64,000 nt of DNA from positions 178,574 through 242,573 of the forward strand of contig CAJTFN010000007.1 in assembly GCA_910575815.1 (NCBI GenBank). The letters run 5' to 3'. The stretch comes from Oscillospiraceae bacterium (GTDB lineage: Bacteria; Bacillota; Clostridia; Oscillospirales; Oscillospiraceae). Positions within the stretch are counted from its first letter, which is position 1, and the number at the start of each line of letters is the position of its first letter. Below the pieces are notes generated by a model. The model was not told the origin of the DNA. It did no database searches and was given only the letters and a program-made list of their open reading frames with translations. Both the position numbers and the translations under genes were made by a program. Below are positions 51,695-60,026 of the stretch, one piece after another.

Positions 51695-53131
51695 TCACTC
51701 CCCGTCCTTTGTCTCCCCGGCGGGCTCTTCCGTCTTCTTTTTCCGGGGCTTTCTGGCGGGCTTCTTCTCCTCGGTTCCGGCCTCCTCGGGCTCCTTCTTC
51801 TTCCGGGGCTTCCGGGCGGGCTTCTCCCCGGCGGGGGCCTCTTCCTTCTTCTCCGGCTTGGTGGCGGTGGCGCTCTCCACCACCAGGTCGATGGCCCGGC
51901 GGCTGCACACCTGATCCTTGATCTGGTCCTCCCGGACGTACTTCTTCACCATCTCCAAGTCCATGCCGAACTGCTCCGTCAGCTTCTTGTACTCTTCCTC
52001 CACGTCCGCTTCGCTGGCCTCAATGTGCTCGGCCTCAATGATGGCCATGACGGCCAGGTCCATCCGCACCTGCCGCAGGGCGGGTTCCCTGGCGTCCTCC
52101 AGCAGCTTGGCCTCGCTCATGCCGGTCATCTGCATGTACTGGTCATAGGGAATTCCCTGCTGGGCGATCTGACTACGGAAGTTCTCCAGGAACTGCCGGG
52201 CCTGCCCCTCCACCATGGCGTCGGGGATGTCGGCGGTGAGGTTTCCGGCCACCTGCTCCATCAGCGCGTCCTCAAAGCCCCGCTGGGCGTCCTTCTCCCG
52301 GTCTCCGGCGATCTGCTTCTCCAGGTCCGCCCGGAGCTCCTCCAGCGTGTCAAACTCGCTGACGTCCTTGGCAAATTCGTCGTCCAGGGCGGGGACTTCC
52401 TTTTCCTTCACCTCGTGGCACTTGACCTTGAAGACCACGGCCTTACCGGCCAAGTCCGCGTGGTAGTCCTCAGGGAAGGTGATGTCAATATCCTTCTCAT
52501 CGCCGGCCTTCATTCCCACGACCTGCTCCTCAAAACCGGGGACGAAGCTGTGGGAACCCAGCTCCAGGCTGTGATTCTCTCCCTTGCCGCCGTCGAAGGG
52601 CGTGCCGTCCAGGAAGCCCTCAAAATCGATGACGGCGGTATCGCCCTCCTTGGCCTCCCGCTCCACGGACACCAGACGGGTGTTCCGCTCGGTGAGGGTC
52701 TGGAGGCGGCGGTCCACGTCTTCGGCGGTCACCGTGACCTCCTCCTTGGGGGCGCTCAGGCCCTGATACTGGCCCAGCGTGACCTCGGGATACACGGGCG
52801 CGACAGCCTTGAAGGTAAAGCCCTGCCGGGTGCACTCCCCAACCAGCTCCACGGAGGGATAGCCCACCGTCCGAAGCTCCTTCTCCTTCACAGCGGCCTC
52901 ATAGGCGTCGGGGAAGGCGAGGTTGATGGCCTCGTCGAAGAAGACCTCCACGCCGTACATGCCCTCGATGATTTTCCGGGGAGCCTTGCCGGGGCGGAAG
53001 CCGGGGACGTTGATCTTGTTCCGCAGCTTCCGGTACGCCTTTTCAATGGCGGCCTCGAACTCCGCGGCCTCCACCTCGATGGTCAGCGCGACCTGACTCT
53101 TTTCAAGCTTTTCGCAGCTCTTCACACTCAT
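51695..53131 (-). CDS. tig: trigger factor with a basic repeat tail
   Basis: The 478-residue chaperone has the ribosome-binding signature VPGFRPGKAPRKIIEGMYG near 42, the PPIase domain (GDTAVIDFEGFLDGTPFDGG near 160, GSHSFVPGFEEQVVGM near 187) and the C-terminal substrate arms. The last 50 residues are an added Lys/Arg/Glu/Pro tail with KPARKPRKKK occurring twice; typical trigger factors end at about 430 residues. ACGGAGG precedes ATG 53131; the 20 residues before it are not supported. It heads the clpP-clpX-lon unit. Confidence 0.95.
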   Translation of the reverse strand: MSVKSCEKLEKSQVALTIEVEAAEFEAAIEKAYRKLRNKINVPGFRPGKAPRKIIEGMYGVEVFFDEAINLAFPDAYEAAVKEKELRTVGYPSVELVGECTRQGFTFKAVAPVYPEVTLGQYQGLSAPKEEVTVTAEDVDRRLQTLTERNTRLVSVEREAKEGDTAVIDFEGFLDGTPFDGGKGENHSLELGSHSFVPGFEEQVVGMKAGDEKDIDITFPEDYHADLAGKAVVFKVKCHEVKEKEVPALDDEFAKDVSEFDTLEELRADLEKQIAGDREKDAQRGFEDALMEQVAGNLTADIPDAMVEGQARQFLENFRSQIAQQGIPYDQYMQMTGMSEAKLLEDAREPALRQVRMDLAVMAIIEAEHIEASEADVEEEYKKLTEQFGMDLEMVKKYVREDQIKDQVCSRRAIDLVVESATATKPEKKEEAPAGEKPARKPRKKKEPEEAGTEEKKPARKPRKKKTEEPAGETKDGE

Positions 53132-53238
53132 GTCTGTTTTCCTCCGTTCATGCCCGGTCCTGAAACTCCGAAAAGCGATTGACCAGGACAAGTTAGTATT
53201 CTATCAGAAAAAAATCGAAAATACCAGTCTTTTTTCCT

Positions 53239-53919
53239 CTAATCACAAATTTTTTTCGGAACAAAGCCCAAATAGTCGGCGGAAATCAGGGAAAAGTCCG
53301 TTTCCCCCCGTTTTCCCTCCCATCTGCGGCGGATGGCGTACCCATGAAGGTGGCCGTAGCAGCAGAGGGAGACCCGGTATTTTGCCAGAGTTTCCAGGAT
53401 TTCCGGGCACTCGTAGCCCTGATACAACGGCGGGTAGTGGAGGAAGCACAGGATGGGCCGCTCCCCCGCCGCTTTCAAAGACGCCTCCAGCCGCCCCACC
53501 TCCCGGTTCAGGACCTTGACGTTGTGGGCGTCCTCCTCCAGGAACCAGCCCCGGGTGCCGCAGACGGCCCAGTCTCCGTAAGGGACGCTGTTGTTATGGA
53601 GGATGTCCAGGGTATGGACGCCCTTCTCGTCGAAGAAGCGATGGAGCTTGGCGGCGGTGGTCCACCAGTAGTCGTGGTTTCCCTTCACCAGGTACTTCTT
53701 GCAGGGGAACTGGTCCAGGAACTGAAAGTCCGCCTCCGCCTCCTCCAGGCTCATGCCCCAGGAGGTATCCCCCGCCAGGATCAGCGTATCCTCCGCCGTC
53801 AGGGCGGAGAGGCTTTCGGCAATGCGGGCCGTATAATTTTCCCAGGCGGGACCGAAGACCTCCATAGGCTTATCCGCCGTCAGGGAGAGGTGCAGGTCCC
53901 CAATCGCATAGAGGGCCAT
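53239..53919 (-). CDS. metallophosphoesterase
   Basis: The 226-residue calcineurin-like phosphoesterase has the metal motifs IGDLHLSL near 8, LILAGDTSWG near 47, VKGNHDYWW near 78, CFLHYPPLY near 157 and YGHLHGYA near 188. It is similar to the YkuE/serine-threonine phosphatase-like group; the substrate is not known. GAGAAAGGGGG supports ATG 53919. It follows the dispersed repeat copy at 53936-54022 and ends about 107 bases before tig. Confidence 0.88.
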   Translation of the reverse strand: MALYAIGDLHLSLTADKPMEVFGPAWENYTARIAESLSALTAEDTLILAGDTSWGMSLEEAEADFQFLDQFPCKKYLVKGNHDYWWTTAAKLHRFFDEKGVHTLDILHNNSVPYGDWAVCGTRGWFLEEDAHNVKVLNREVGRLEASLKAAGERPILCFLHYPPLYQGYECPEILETLAKYRVSLCCYGHLHGYAIRRRWEGKRGETDFSLISADYLGFVPKKICD

Positions 53920-53935
53920 CTCATCCCCCCTTTCT

Positions 53936-54022
53936 CCTACTTTTCTTGAAAGAAAAGCAGGCAAAAGAACTTTCGCGCGCTCTGCGGGTCCGGTGGCAGT
54001 CCAGGCCGGAGCGACGGCAGCC
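53936..54022 (+). repeat. dispersed hairpin repeat, copy 3
   Basis: CTACTTTTCTT and AAGAAAAGCAG form the hairpin (53937-53960), then GCAAAAGAACTTT, CGCGCGCTCTG, GGTCCGGTGG and GGAGCGACGGC. The blocks match those at 21618-21720 base by base over long stretches and those at 12291-12380 in inverted orientation. Confidence 0.75.
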
Positions 54023-54025
54023 AGG

Positions 54026-54313
54026 TCAGGCCTCGTCGTCGTAGACGAAGGGCCGCCCGCAGCTGGAGCAATACTGGGTTTTTCCGGAGGACGGGGAGAA
54101 GGCCGGGGCTCGGGGGGCGCTCTTTCCGCAGTAGGGGCAGCGTAGCTTCCAAATACCGAAAATCATGCCCGCCGCGCAAAGGACCAGCGCCGCCAGGCCC
54201 AGGGGCCTGGCCCCCTCCGGCAGAGCCGCTCCCAGAAATCCGGACAGTAGGATTCCCCACAGGAAGAGCCAGTAGGCCCGGGCCCATTTCCGTTTCAGGG
54301 TTTTGACCTTCAT
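54026..54313 (-). CDS. small membrane protein with zinc ribbon
   Basis: The 95-residue product has two hydrophobic helices (WLFLWGILLSGFLGAAL and LGLAALVLCAAGMIFGIW) and then a C-P-Y-C-G ... C-S-S-C-G-R-P zinc ribbon facing the cytosol. The function is unknown; such proteins are common in Firmicutes. AAGGAGACGG precedes the ATG. It starts 17 bases after thrC and may be in the same transcript. Confidence 0.75.
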   Translation of the reverse strand: MKVKTLKRKWARAYWLFLWGILLSGFLGAALPEGARPLGLAALVLCAAGMIFGIWKLRCPYCGKSAPRAPAFSPSSGKTQYCSSCGRPFVYDDEA

Positions 54314-54330
54314 CTTTCCGTCTCCTTGTT

Positions 54331-55818
54331 TTATTTCAGGAAGTCCAGCACTACGTTGTCCATATCCGCCTTCTCCGCCGTCAGGTCGAACCGCCGCGTC
54401 TTGCCCTTCAGGGCCGCCAGCCGCTTAGGAATCGCCACGCCGGAAACGGCGTTCAGCTGCTCCAGCAGCTCCACGCCATCCCCCTTGGGGGTCTCCCCGA
54501 TGGCCTGGAGGACGTGGTCGCAGAACTTATAGGGGGAGGCGGTGGAGACGAAGACGGTCGGCGCTGTGTCCCCGGTCTCGGCCCGGTACTGCTCCAGCAC
54601 CCCTGCCGCCACAGCGGTATGGGTGTCAATGAGGTAGCCGTGCTCCTTATAATACCGGGCAATGGCGGCGGTGGTCCCCGCCTCGTCGCAGAAGCCGCCC
54701 CAGAAAGCCTCCTGGAGGGCTCCCTTGACGGTTTCGGAGACCTCGTACTTCCCGCTGGTGTTCAGGGCCTCCATGTAGCCCCGGACCTCGGCGTCGTTCT
54801 CCCCGGAGAGGTCAAAGAGCAGCCGTTCCAGGTTGCTGGAGACCAGGATGTCCATAGAGGGGCTCATGGTGTTGTGGAAGAGTCGGTTCTTGTTGTAGAC
54901 GCCGGTGCGGAGGAACTCCGTCAGCACGTCGTTCTTGTTGGACGCGCAGATCAGCTTTCCCACGGGCAGTCCCATGCGCCCAGCGTAGTACGCCGCCAGA
55001 ATGTCCCCGAAGTTGCCGGTGGGAACGCAGAAGTTCACCCGGCTTCCCATGGCGATCTCCCCGTCCCGGAGCAGGTCGCAGTAGGCGGAGATATAGTAGA
55101 CCACCTGGGGCAGAATCCGGCCCCAGTTGATGGAGTTGGCGGAGGACAGGAGGTAGCCCCGCTCAGCCAGGGTCTCCCGCAGCTTCGGGTCGGAGAAGAT
55201 GCGCTTCACACCCGCCTGGGCGTCGTCAAAGTTGCCCACCACGGCGCAGACGCCCACGTTCGCTCCCTCCTGGGTGACCATCTGGGTCTCCTGAACCTTG
55301 GACACACCATCCTTGGGATAAAAGACCATGATTTTCGTCTGGGGCACGTCGGCGAAGCCCTCCATGGCAGCCTTGCCGGTATCGCCGGAGGTGGCCACCA
55401 GGATGCAGACCGTCTTGTCCTCCCCGGTCTTCCCCAGGGCGGCGGAGAGGAGCTGGGGCAGCATCTGGAGGGCCATGTCCTTAAACGCGGAAGTGGGGCC
55501 GTGCCACAGCTCCAAGCAATGGGTGGTTTCGTCCACCTTCCGCAGCGGGGCCACCGCGGGGGTATCGAACTTATCCGGGCCATAGGCGTTGCTCGCGAAG
55601 GTCCGCAGCTCCTCCTCGGAATAATCCGTCAGATAGAGGGCCATCACCTTGGCGGCCCGCTCCTGATAGGAAACCCCGGTCAGACTCCGCAAAAACTCCC
55701 CGTCGATCTGAGGAATCGTCTCCGGCGTCAGCAGTCCGCCGTCCCGGGAGAGGCCCAGCTTCACGGCCTCGGCGCTGCTGACCCGCAGGGCCCGGTCCCT
55801 GGTGCTTAAATACTTCAT
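54331..55818 (-). CDS. thrC: threonine synthase
   Basis: The 495-residue PLP enzyme turns O-phosphohomoserine into threonine. The PLP lysine is in HGPTSAFKDMALQMLP near 112; VATSGDTGKAAMEGF near 143 binds the phosphate, and VPTGNFGDILAAYYAGRMGLP near 265 is the other family mark. The N-terminal YLSTRDRALRVSS is typical of the long (class I) form. GAAAGGTGAG precedes the ATG. No T-box or other leader structure is evident in the 143 bases upstream, and no other thr gene is near. Confidence 0.96.
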   Translation of the reverse strand: MKYLSTRDRALRVSSAEAVKLGLSRDGGLLTPETIPQIDGEFLRSLTGVSYQERAAKVMALYLTDYSEEELRTFASNAYGPDKFDTPAVAPLRKVDETTHCLELWHGPTSAFKDMALQMLPQLLSAALGKTGEDKTVCILVATSGDTGKAAMEGFADVPQTKIMVFYPKDGVSKVQETQMVTQEGANVGVCAVVGNFDDAQAGVKRIFSDPKLRETLAERGYLLSSANSINWGRILPQVVYYISAYCDLLRDGEIAMGSRVNFCVPTGNFGDILAAYYAGRMGLPVGKLICASNKNDVLTEFLRTGVYNKNRLFHNTMSPSMDILVSSNLERLLFDLSGENDAEVRGYMEALNTSGKYEVSETVKGALQEAFWGGFCDEAGTTAAIARYYKEHGYLIDTHTAVAAGVLEQYRAETGDTAPTVFVSTASPYKFCDHVLQAIGETPKGDGVELLEQLNAVSGVAIPKRLAALKGKTRRFDLTAEKADMDNVVLDFLK

Positions 55819-55961
55819 GTCTATCTCACCTTTCGCTCTAAAATATAATGATGGTTCCGAAACTAGGATTTACATAATGAATATCGCCGGCTCATCCTCC
55901 GGAATTCGCTCTGCGCAAGGAAGCCGGCGGAAGATCCTGTCAACAAACTTTTCCCATTTTC

Positions 55962-56327
55962 TCAATTCGAATCGTCCTGAAAGGCGTTTTCCAGATAAAA
56001 AACCCGAAGACCGCCCTCCCGCTCCTCATAGACCTCCGCCACGTCAAAGCGGACGGGGCCGTCCCATTGGCAAACGCTCAGATAGGCGGCGGCGGCTTTC
56101 CGCAGCCGCTCCCGCTTGCGGGCGTCCACAAACTCCCGGGGCAGTCCGATGGAGCCCGGTCCCCGGCGCTTCACCTCCACGAAGCAGAGGATTCCCTCGG
56201 GACTTTGGGCCACCAGGTCCAGCTCCCCGAAGCGGCAGCGCCACTGCCGCTCTAAAACAGCATAGCCCTGGCGCTCCAAATACCAGGCGGCCCGGGCCTC
56301 CCCCTGGTCTCCGGCGGCTTTGGTCAT
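55962..56327 (-). CDS. yraN: YraN/UPF0102 endonuclease-like protein
   Basis: The 121-residue protein has the restriction-endonuclease-like fold of UPF0102: GDQGEARAAWYLERQGYAVLERQWR near 7, GELDLVAQSPEGILCFVEVKRR near 33 with the D-x(n)-E-V-K catalytic motif, then the DARKRERLRKAAAAYL helix. Its role is unclear, possibly linked to recombination. GGGAGGTGAGG precedes ATG 56327, which overlaps the rnhB stop as ATGA. The order rnhB-yraN is common. Confidence 0.92.
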   Translation of the reverse strand: MTKAAGDQGEARAAWYLERQGYAVLERQWRCRFGELDLVAQSPEGILCFVEVKRRGPGSIGLPREFVDARKRERLRKAAAAYLSVCQWDGPVRFDVAEVYEEREGGLRVFYLENAFQDDSN

Positions 56328-56947
56328 CCCCGCCTCACCTCCCACTTTTTCAGGAAGGATCTTCGATGGGCCGGGCAGGGGCCGTATTGATCCAGAGCGG
56401 CGTAATGGGCCTTTGTACCGTAACCCTTGTGCCGGGCGAAGCCGTACTGGGGATACAGGGCGTCCAGCTCCCGGGAGACATAGCGGTCCCGGCTGACCTT
56501 GGCCAAAATGGAGGCGGCGGCAATGGAGGCGCTCTTCCCGTCCCCCCCCACCAGAGTGATGTGGGGCGACACGATGGAAACCCGGCTACCGTGATCCCGG
56601 TTGCCGTCGATGAGGCAGAGGTCCGGCTTCACGGGCAGCCCATCGATGGCCCGCTGCATGGCCAGCATCCGGGCGTTGAGGATGTTCATTTCGTCGATCT
56701 CCTCCGCCGCGGCGAAGGCCACGGACCAGCTCTCCGCCTGGGCGATGATCTGTTCATAGAGGGCCTCCCGTTTTTTCTCCGTCAGCTTTTTGGAGTCGTT
56801 AAGTCCCGGGAAATTCCGCTCCCGGGGCAGGATCACCGCGGCAGCGTACACCGGGCCGGCCAGGGGCCCCGCCCCCGCCTCGTCCACGCCGCAGAGGACG
56901 GCATAGCCCTTATTCCACTGTTCCCGTTCCGGAAGCCAAAGGTCCAT
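56324..56947 (-). CDS. rnhB: ribonuclease HII
   Basis: The 207-residue enzyme removes ribonucleotides from DNA. The acidic residues are Asp-Glu in CGVDEAGAGPLAGPV near 21, Asp in LIDGNRDHG near 113 and Asp/Lys in SILAKVSRDRYV near 147. The usual D-E-A-G-R-G-P reads D-E-A-G-A-G-P, so the Arg of the GRG motif that reads the RNA-DNA junction is Ala. GGAGAAAGGAGC lies nine bases before the ATG. It is between unassigned small frames and yraN. Confidence 0.94.
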   Translation of the reverse strand: MDLWLPEREQWNKGYAVLCGVDEAGAGPLAGPVYAAAVILPRERNFPGLNDSKKLTEKKREALYEQIIAQAESWSVAFAAAEEIDEMNILNARMLAMQRAIDGLPVKPDLCLIDGNRDHGSRVSIVSPHITLVGGDGKSASIAAASILAKVSRDRYVSRELDALYPQYGFARHKGYGTKAHYAALDQYGPCPAHRRSFLKKWEVRRG

Positions 56948-57146
56948 CCAACGGTGCTCCTTTCTCCATGATTCGGCGGTGGAGCCGAGCGAGATAAACG
57001 AAGGGCGTCAGGCAGGGCAAAAATCCGGCGAACGTCCTGAGCTCCCTTCCCACCAGCTCCCGGGCACGCCACAACAGGGCCTCTAGTTGATGGATGTGCG
57101 TCAGGAGGGAGCAGCTCACAAACGCCAGCACGGCCGGATCCGGCAT
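56910..57146 (-). CDS. doubtful small open frame, possible decayed gene
   Basis: A 78-codon frame reads LLTHIHQLEALLWRARELVG and FLPCLTPFVYLARLHRRIME. It overlaps the rnhB start by 38 bases and has no ribosome site. The same frame continues upstream past one TGA as MYGIMLLAELLD with ATG 57188, so it may be the tail of a broken gene. I do not recognise it. Confidence 0.3.
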   Translation of the reverse strand: MPDPAVLAFVSCSLLTHIHQLEALLWRARELVGRELRTFAGFLPCLTPFVYLARLHRRIMEKGAPLDGPLASGTGTVE

Positions 57147-57195
57147 CGTTCAGTCCAGCAGTTCCGCCAAAAGCATGATGCCGTACATCCTGGAG

Positions 57196-57333
57196 CTACA
57201 GCCCCAGCAGGGCCCAGGTCCCGCCCGAGCAGCTGCGGTAGAGGCCGCACAAGACAACGTAGACGCCGGCGCAAACGTGCAGGGCCATCCATAGAAGCGC
57301 TCCGGCATTGACAGTTCTCCGCCGCCGCTCCAT
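57196..57333 (-). CDS. doubtful 45-residue membrane peptide
   Basis: The frame reads MERRRRTVNAGALLWMALHV and VCAGVYVVLCGLYRSC, a basic start with one hydrophobic segment. GGAGAG lies close to the ATG. It might be a small membrane protein or the start of the gene whose remnant follows at 56910-57188. The rest of the 56948-57401 gap shows nothing clear. Confidence 0.3.
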   Translation of the reverse strand: MERRRRTVNAGALLWMALHVCAGVYVVLCGLYRSCSGGTWALLGL

Positions 57334-57401
57334 CTCTCCTAGATCAGCACCTTCCCTGCAAACGATCCTGGCCCGCCGCCGGAAACCCAAAAATCCACCG
57401 C

Positions 57402-57905
57402 TCAGGCCTTCGGGGAGCATAGGTCCTTCCGTCCCGCTGCCCGCCTTGCCAGAAAGCCGAAATACAGCAGATGGGCCCCGCTCAGCAGCAGCGCCGCCAG
57501 AGCGCAGCGGAGCAGCGCGTCCTCCAAGGGCAGATCCAATTGGAGGTGAAGAAGGCTGGTAAACAGCGGCGCGACGGCGTAAAAGGGCGTCAGCACCAGG
57601 AGGAAGCGGCCTGGAAGATTTTTCAGCAGCAGGCCCCCGCCGATTGCCGTGAGGACAACACCGGCCAGCCAGAAAATCTTCTGCCGCCGGACCGCCTTGG
57701 CCTCACCGTAATAGAGGCTGGAGAGATCCAGGCCCAGCAGGGCGGCGAAGTAGGCCGCCAGCAGCACCCAAGTCCAGCTGTCGTAGAAGGCGGGGCCACC
57801 GGAGCGGTAATTCCGAATACCGGTCAGCAGCTGGAGCGCCGCCCAGGCCAGCTCCGACAGCCGGAAGCGGAGTTCCCAGGCCTCCCCCGTTTGTCTCTGT
57901 CCCAT
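57402..57905 (-). CDS. uncharacterised polytopic membrane protein
   Basis: The 167-residue product has five hydrophobic stretches (LAWAALQLLTGI, WTWVLLAAYFAALLGL, IFWLAGVVLTAIGGGLLL, FYAVAPLFTSLLHL, ALLLSGAHLLYFGFL) and no motif I recognise. GAGAGGAG is 10 bases before ATG 57905; the ATG at 57914 is too close to it. It lies in the rnhB-rbgA interval with another membrane protein gene; the two are similar only in general character. Confidence 0.6.
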   Translation of the reverse strand: MGQRQTGEAWELRFRLSELAWAALQLLTGIRNYRSGGPAFYDSWTWVLLAAYFAALLGLDLSSLYYGEAKAVRRQKIFWLAGVVLTAIGGGLLLKNLPGRFLLVLTPFYAVAPLFTSLLHLQLDLPLEDALLRCALAALLLSGAHLLYFGFLARRAAGRKDLCSPKA

Positions 57906-58000
57906 GTCATGCATACTCCTCTCTCTTTCAGGGCTGGGAAGAGCGTCCCCCCCTCCCTCTCAGGAGCCGGAGGCCCCGCGGGTCTCTCCGGGTTCCTTCT

Positions 58001-58486
58001 TCATCTCCTCCGGCGGCTCAGCCATAGGTAATAGGCCAGATGTCCGGCACAGAGCCCTACCAACCCCCACTGGAGTCCCAGAATGGCCTCCCGGCTCAAC
58101 AGCCCGGCCCCTCGGAGACGCTCCGTCCAGCCCCAGTCCCCGGAGAGATGGGGTCCGTAGGGCACCACCAGCCCCACCAGCATGGTCTCCATCACCCCGT
58201 TGCTCCCGGCCAGCTTCGGCTCCGCCCAAAGAAGCCACAAGCCCATGCACACGCAGGCGCCCAGCCAGTAGCGCCACATTCCCCGCAGGTCCTCCGGGCT
58301 CCCGCCCCGGTACAGCGCCCAATCCAGGCGGAGCAGGCAAAGCCCGTAGGCCCCCAAGGCCAGAATACACGGCGTCCGCGCGTTCTGGTGGAACAGCAGC
58401 AGATACAAAAGGAAATGAAGCCCTATCCAGATCAGCAGCCACTTGGCCGCCAGCTCCGGGGGCGGCGGCGGTTCCCGCTTCCTCAT
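58001..58486 (-). CDS. uncharacterised membrane protein coupled to rbgA
   Basis: The 161-residue protein begins MRKREPPPPPELAAKW, then has four or so hydrophobic segments (LLIWIGLHFLLYLLLF, PCILALGAYGLCLLRL, YWLGACVCMGLWLLWA, LGLQWGLVGLCAGHLAYYLWL). No family is recognised. Its ATG overlaps the rbgA stop as ATGA, so it is translated with the GTPase gene, but a functional link is not shown. Confidence 0.6.
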   Translation of the reverse strand: MRKREPPPPPELAAKWLLIWIGLHFLLYLLLFHQNARTPCILALGAYGLCLLRLDWALYRGGSPEDLRGMWRYWLGACVCMGLWLLWAEPKLAGSNGVMETMLVGLVVPYGPHLSGDWGWTERLRGAGLLSREAILGLQWGLVGLCAGHLAYYLWLSRRRR

Positions 58487-59355
58487 TCCGGCATCTCCAG
58501 GGTAAACCGCCCCAGCTTGCCGGAGCGGAACTCGTCCAGGAGAATTTTCGCCATCCGTTCCGTGTCCGCCTCGCCGCCGGAGACGAGGAAGCCCCGCCGC
58601 CGTCCGGCTGTCTCCAACAGCCGCCAGCCATAGGCCACGTCGTTCTCCTCCCCCTCCCGTTCCGGGAGCGCTTGAAGCTTATAGCCGCTTTTCAGGGCCT
58701 CCGGATACCTCTCCGCCAAATAGGCCATCAGATGGCAGCCCAGAGTCTCGGTGTCCAAAATCTCATCCTTCACCGCGCCGGTAAAGGCCAGGTGGAGACC
58801 CACGTCCTGGTCGCCCAGCTTGGGCCAGAGGATGCCGGGAGTGTCCAGCAGCTCGAACCCCCGGTCTATGGGAACCCACTGCTTGGAGCGGGTGACGCCA
58901 GGTCGGTCCTCTGCCCTGGCGGTTTTCCGGCCCGCGATTTTATTGATGAAGGTGGACTTTCCCACATTGGGAATCCCCAGGACCATGACCCGGACCACAC
59001 GGCCCGCCTGGCCCTTCTCCGCGTAAGCCCGGAGCCTGTCCGCCAGCAGTGCCCGCACGGCGGCGGAAAACGCCCCGGTACCCGCGCCGCTTTTGGAGTC
59101 CGTCTCCAGCACCGCCCAGCCGGACTCCTTGAAGCGGGCCGTCCAGGCCTTGGTGGCCTCCCGGTCCGCCTGATCCGCCCGGTTCAGCACCACCAGCCGG
59201 GGCTTCCCCGCCGTCAGGCCGTCCACATCCGGGTTTCGGCTGGACCGGGGAATGCGGGCATCCAGAATCTCGCAGACCGCGTCCACGTGTTTCAGCTGCT
59301 CCGTGATCATCCGGCGGGTCTTCGCCATATGTCCGGGATACCATTGAATCTCCAT
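58483..59355 (-). CDS. rbgA: ribosome biogenesis GTPase RbgA/YlqF
   Basis: The 290-residue circularly permuted GTPase acts in late 50S assembly. The motifs are in permuted order: VVLNRADQAD near 58 (G4), DSKSG near 86 (G5), VLGIPNVGKSTFINKIAG near 121 (G1), RPGVTRSKQW near 148 (G2) and LLDTPGILWPKL near 164 (G3). The N-terminal IQWYPGHMAKTRRMI is the family mark. ATG 59355 shares its A with the stop of the signal peptidase gene. Confidence 0.96.
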   Translation of the reverse strand: MEIQWYPGHMAKTRRMITEQLKHVDAVCEILDARIPRSSRNPDVDGLTAGKPRLVVLNRADQADREATKAWTARFKESGWAVLETDSKSGAGTGAFSAAVRALLADRLRAYAEKGQAGRVVRVMVLGIPNVGKSTFINKIAGRKTARAEDRPGVTRSKQWVPIDRGFELLDTPGILWPKLGDQDVGLHLAFTGAVKDEILDTETLGCHLMAYLAERYPEALKSGYKLQALPEREGEENDVAYGWRLLETAGRRRGFLVSGGEADTERMAKILLDEFRSGKLGRFTLEMPE

Positions 59356-59954
59356 CAACCAAGGCCTCCAATCCGTCCGTATATCCGCTCTCCCGTGGCC
59401 CCGTCGGGCCCCGGAAAGGCCAGAAACACCGCCCGGCCAATGATATAGCGGGTGTCCACCGTGCCCAGCCGCGCGTCCCGGCTGTCGTTGCTGTGGTTGC
59501 GGTTGTCTCCCATGACAAAAACGCTGCCTTCCGGCACCGTCAGGGGGAAAACCGTCCCCTCCTCCGCCAGGGTTCGCTCGTTGATATACTCCTCCTGAAG
59601 CTGCCGCCCGTCCACGAAAACGGCGCCGGAGGAAAAGTCAATGTCCACCAGCTGGCCCTCGGTGGCGATGACCCGCTTGACAATGGGGGTGGGGAGAAAG
59701 CTCTCCTTCCGCAAAACCACAATATCCCCCGGCTCATAGCCGCCGCAGAGCATGGAATTCAGTACCAGCAGCCGGTCTCCGTCCTGGAGGGTCGGGACCA
59801 TGGAATGGCCATCCACGCCGATGAGGCGGACTCCGAAGGTGAACAGCAGCACCACCGCCAGCACGGAGCACACCAGGGCCTGCACCCACTCATATAGTTC
59901 CTGGCGGCCTTGCTCTTCCGCTTGGGGCTCCGTCTGCCGCGCTTCTTTCTGCAT
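59355..59954 (-). CDS. lepB: signal peptidase I, copy 1
   Basis: The 199-residue protease has one N-terminal membrane helix (ALVCSVLAVVLLFTFGVRL), the catalytic Ser in DGHSMVPTLQDGDRLLV near 50 and Lys in PIVKRVIATEGQ near 92, plus VFVMGDNRNHSNDSR near 144. It removes signal peptides at the outer face of the membrane. GGAGAGAAAGAG precedes the ATG. A second, related gene is immediately upstream; both belong to the lepB-rbgA-rnhB series. Confidence 0.95.
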   Translation of the reverse strand: MQKEARQTEPQAEEQGRQELYEWVQALVCSVLAVVLLFTFGVRLIGVDGHSMVPTLQDGDRLLVLNSMLCGGYEPGDIVVLRKESFLPTPIVKRVIATEGQLVDIDFSSGAVFVDGRQLQEEYINERTLAEEGTVFPLTVPEGSVFVMGDNRNHSNDSRDARLGTVDTRYIIGRAVFLAFPGPDGATGERIYGRIGGLG

Positions 59955-60026
59955 GTCTCTTTCTCTCCTTGATTCTCTAGCTGGAAAAGGGTGCCTCTCC
60001 GTTTCCGCGCCGCCGGGACCAGGGCT

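Noticed and set aside
51620..53182. 520-codon Leu/Gly-rich open frame opposite tig
   Set aside because: Composition is that of reversed coding DNA; tig is certain.
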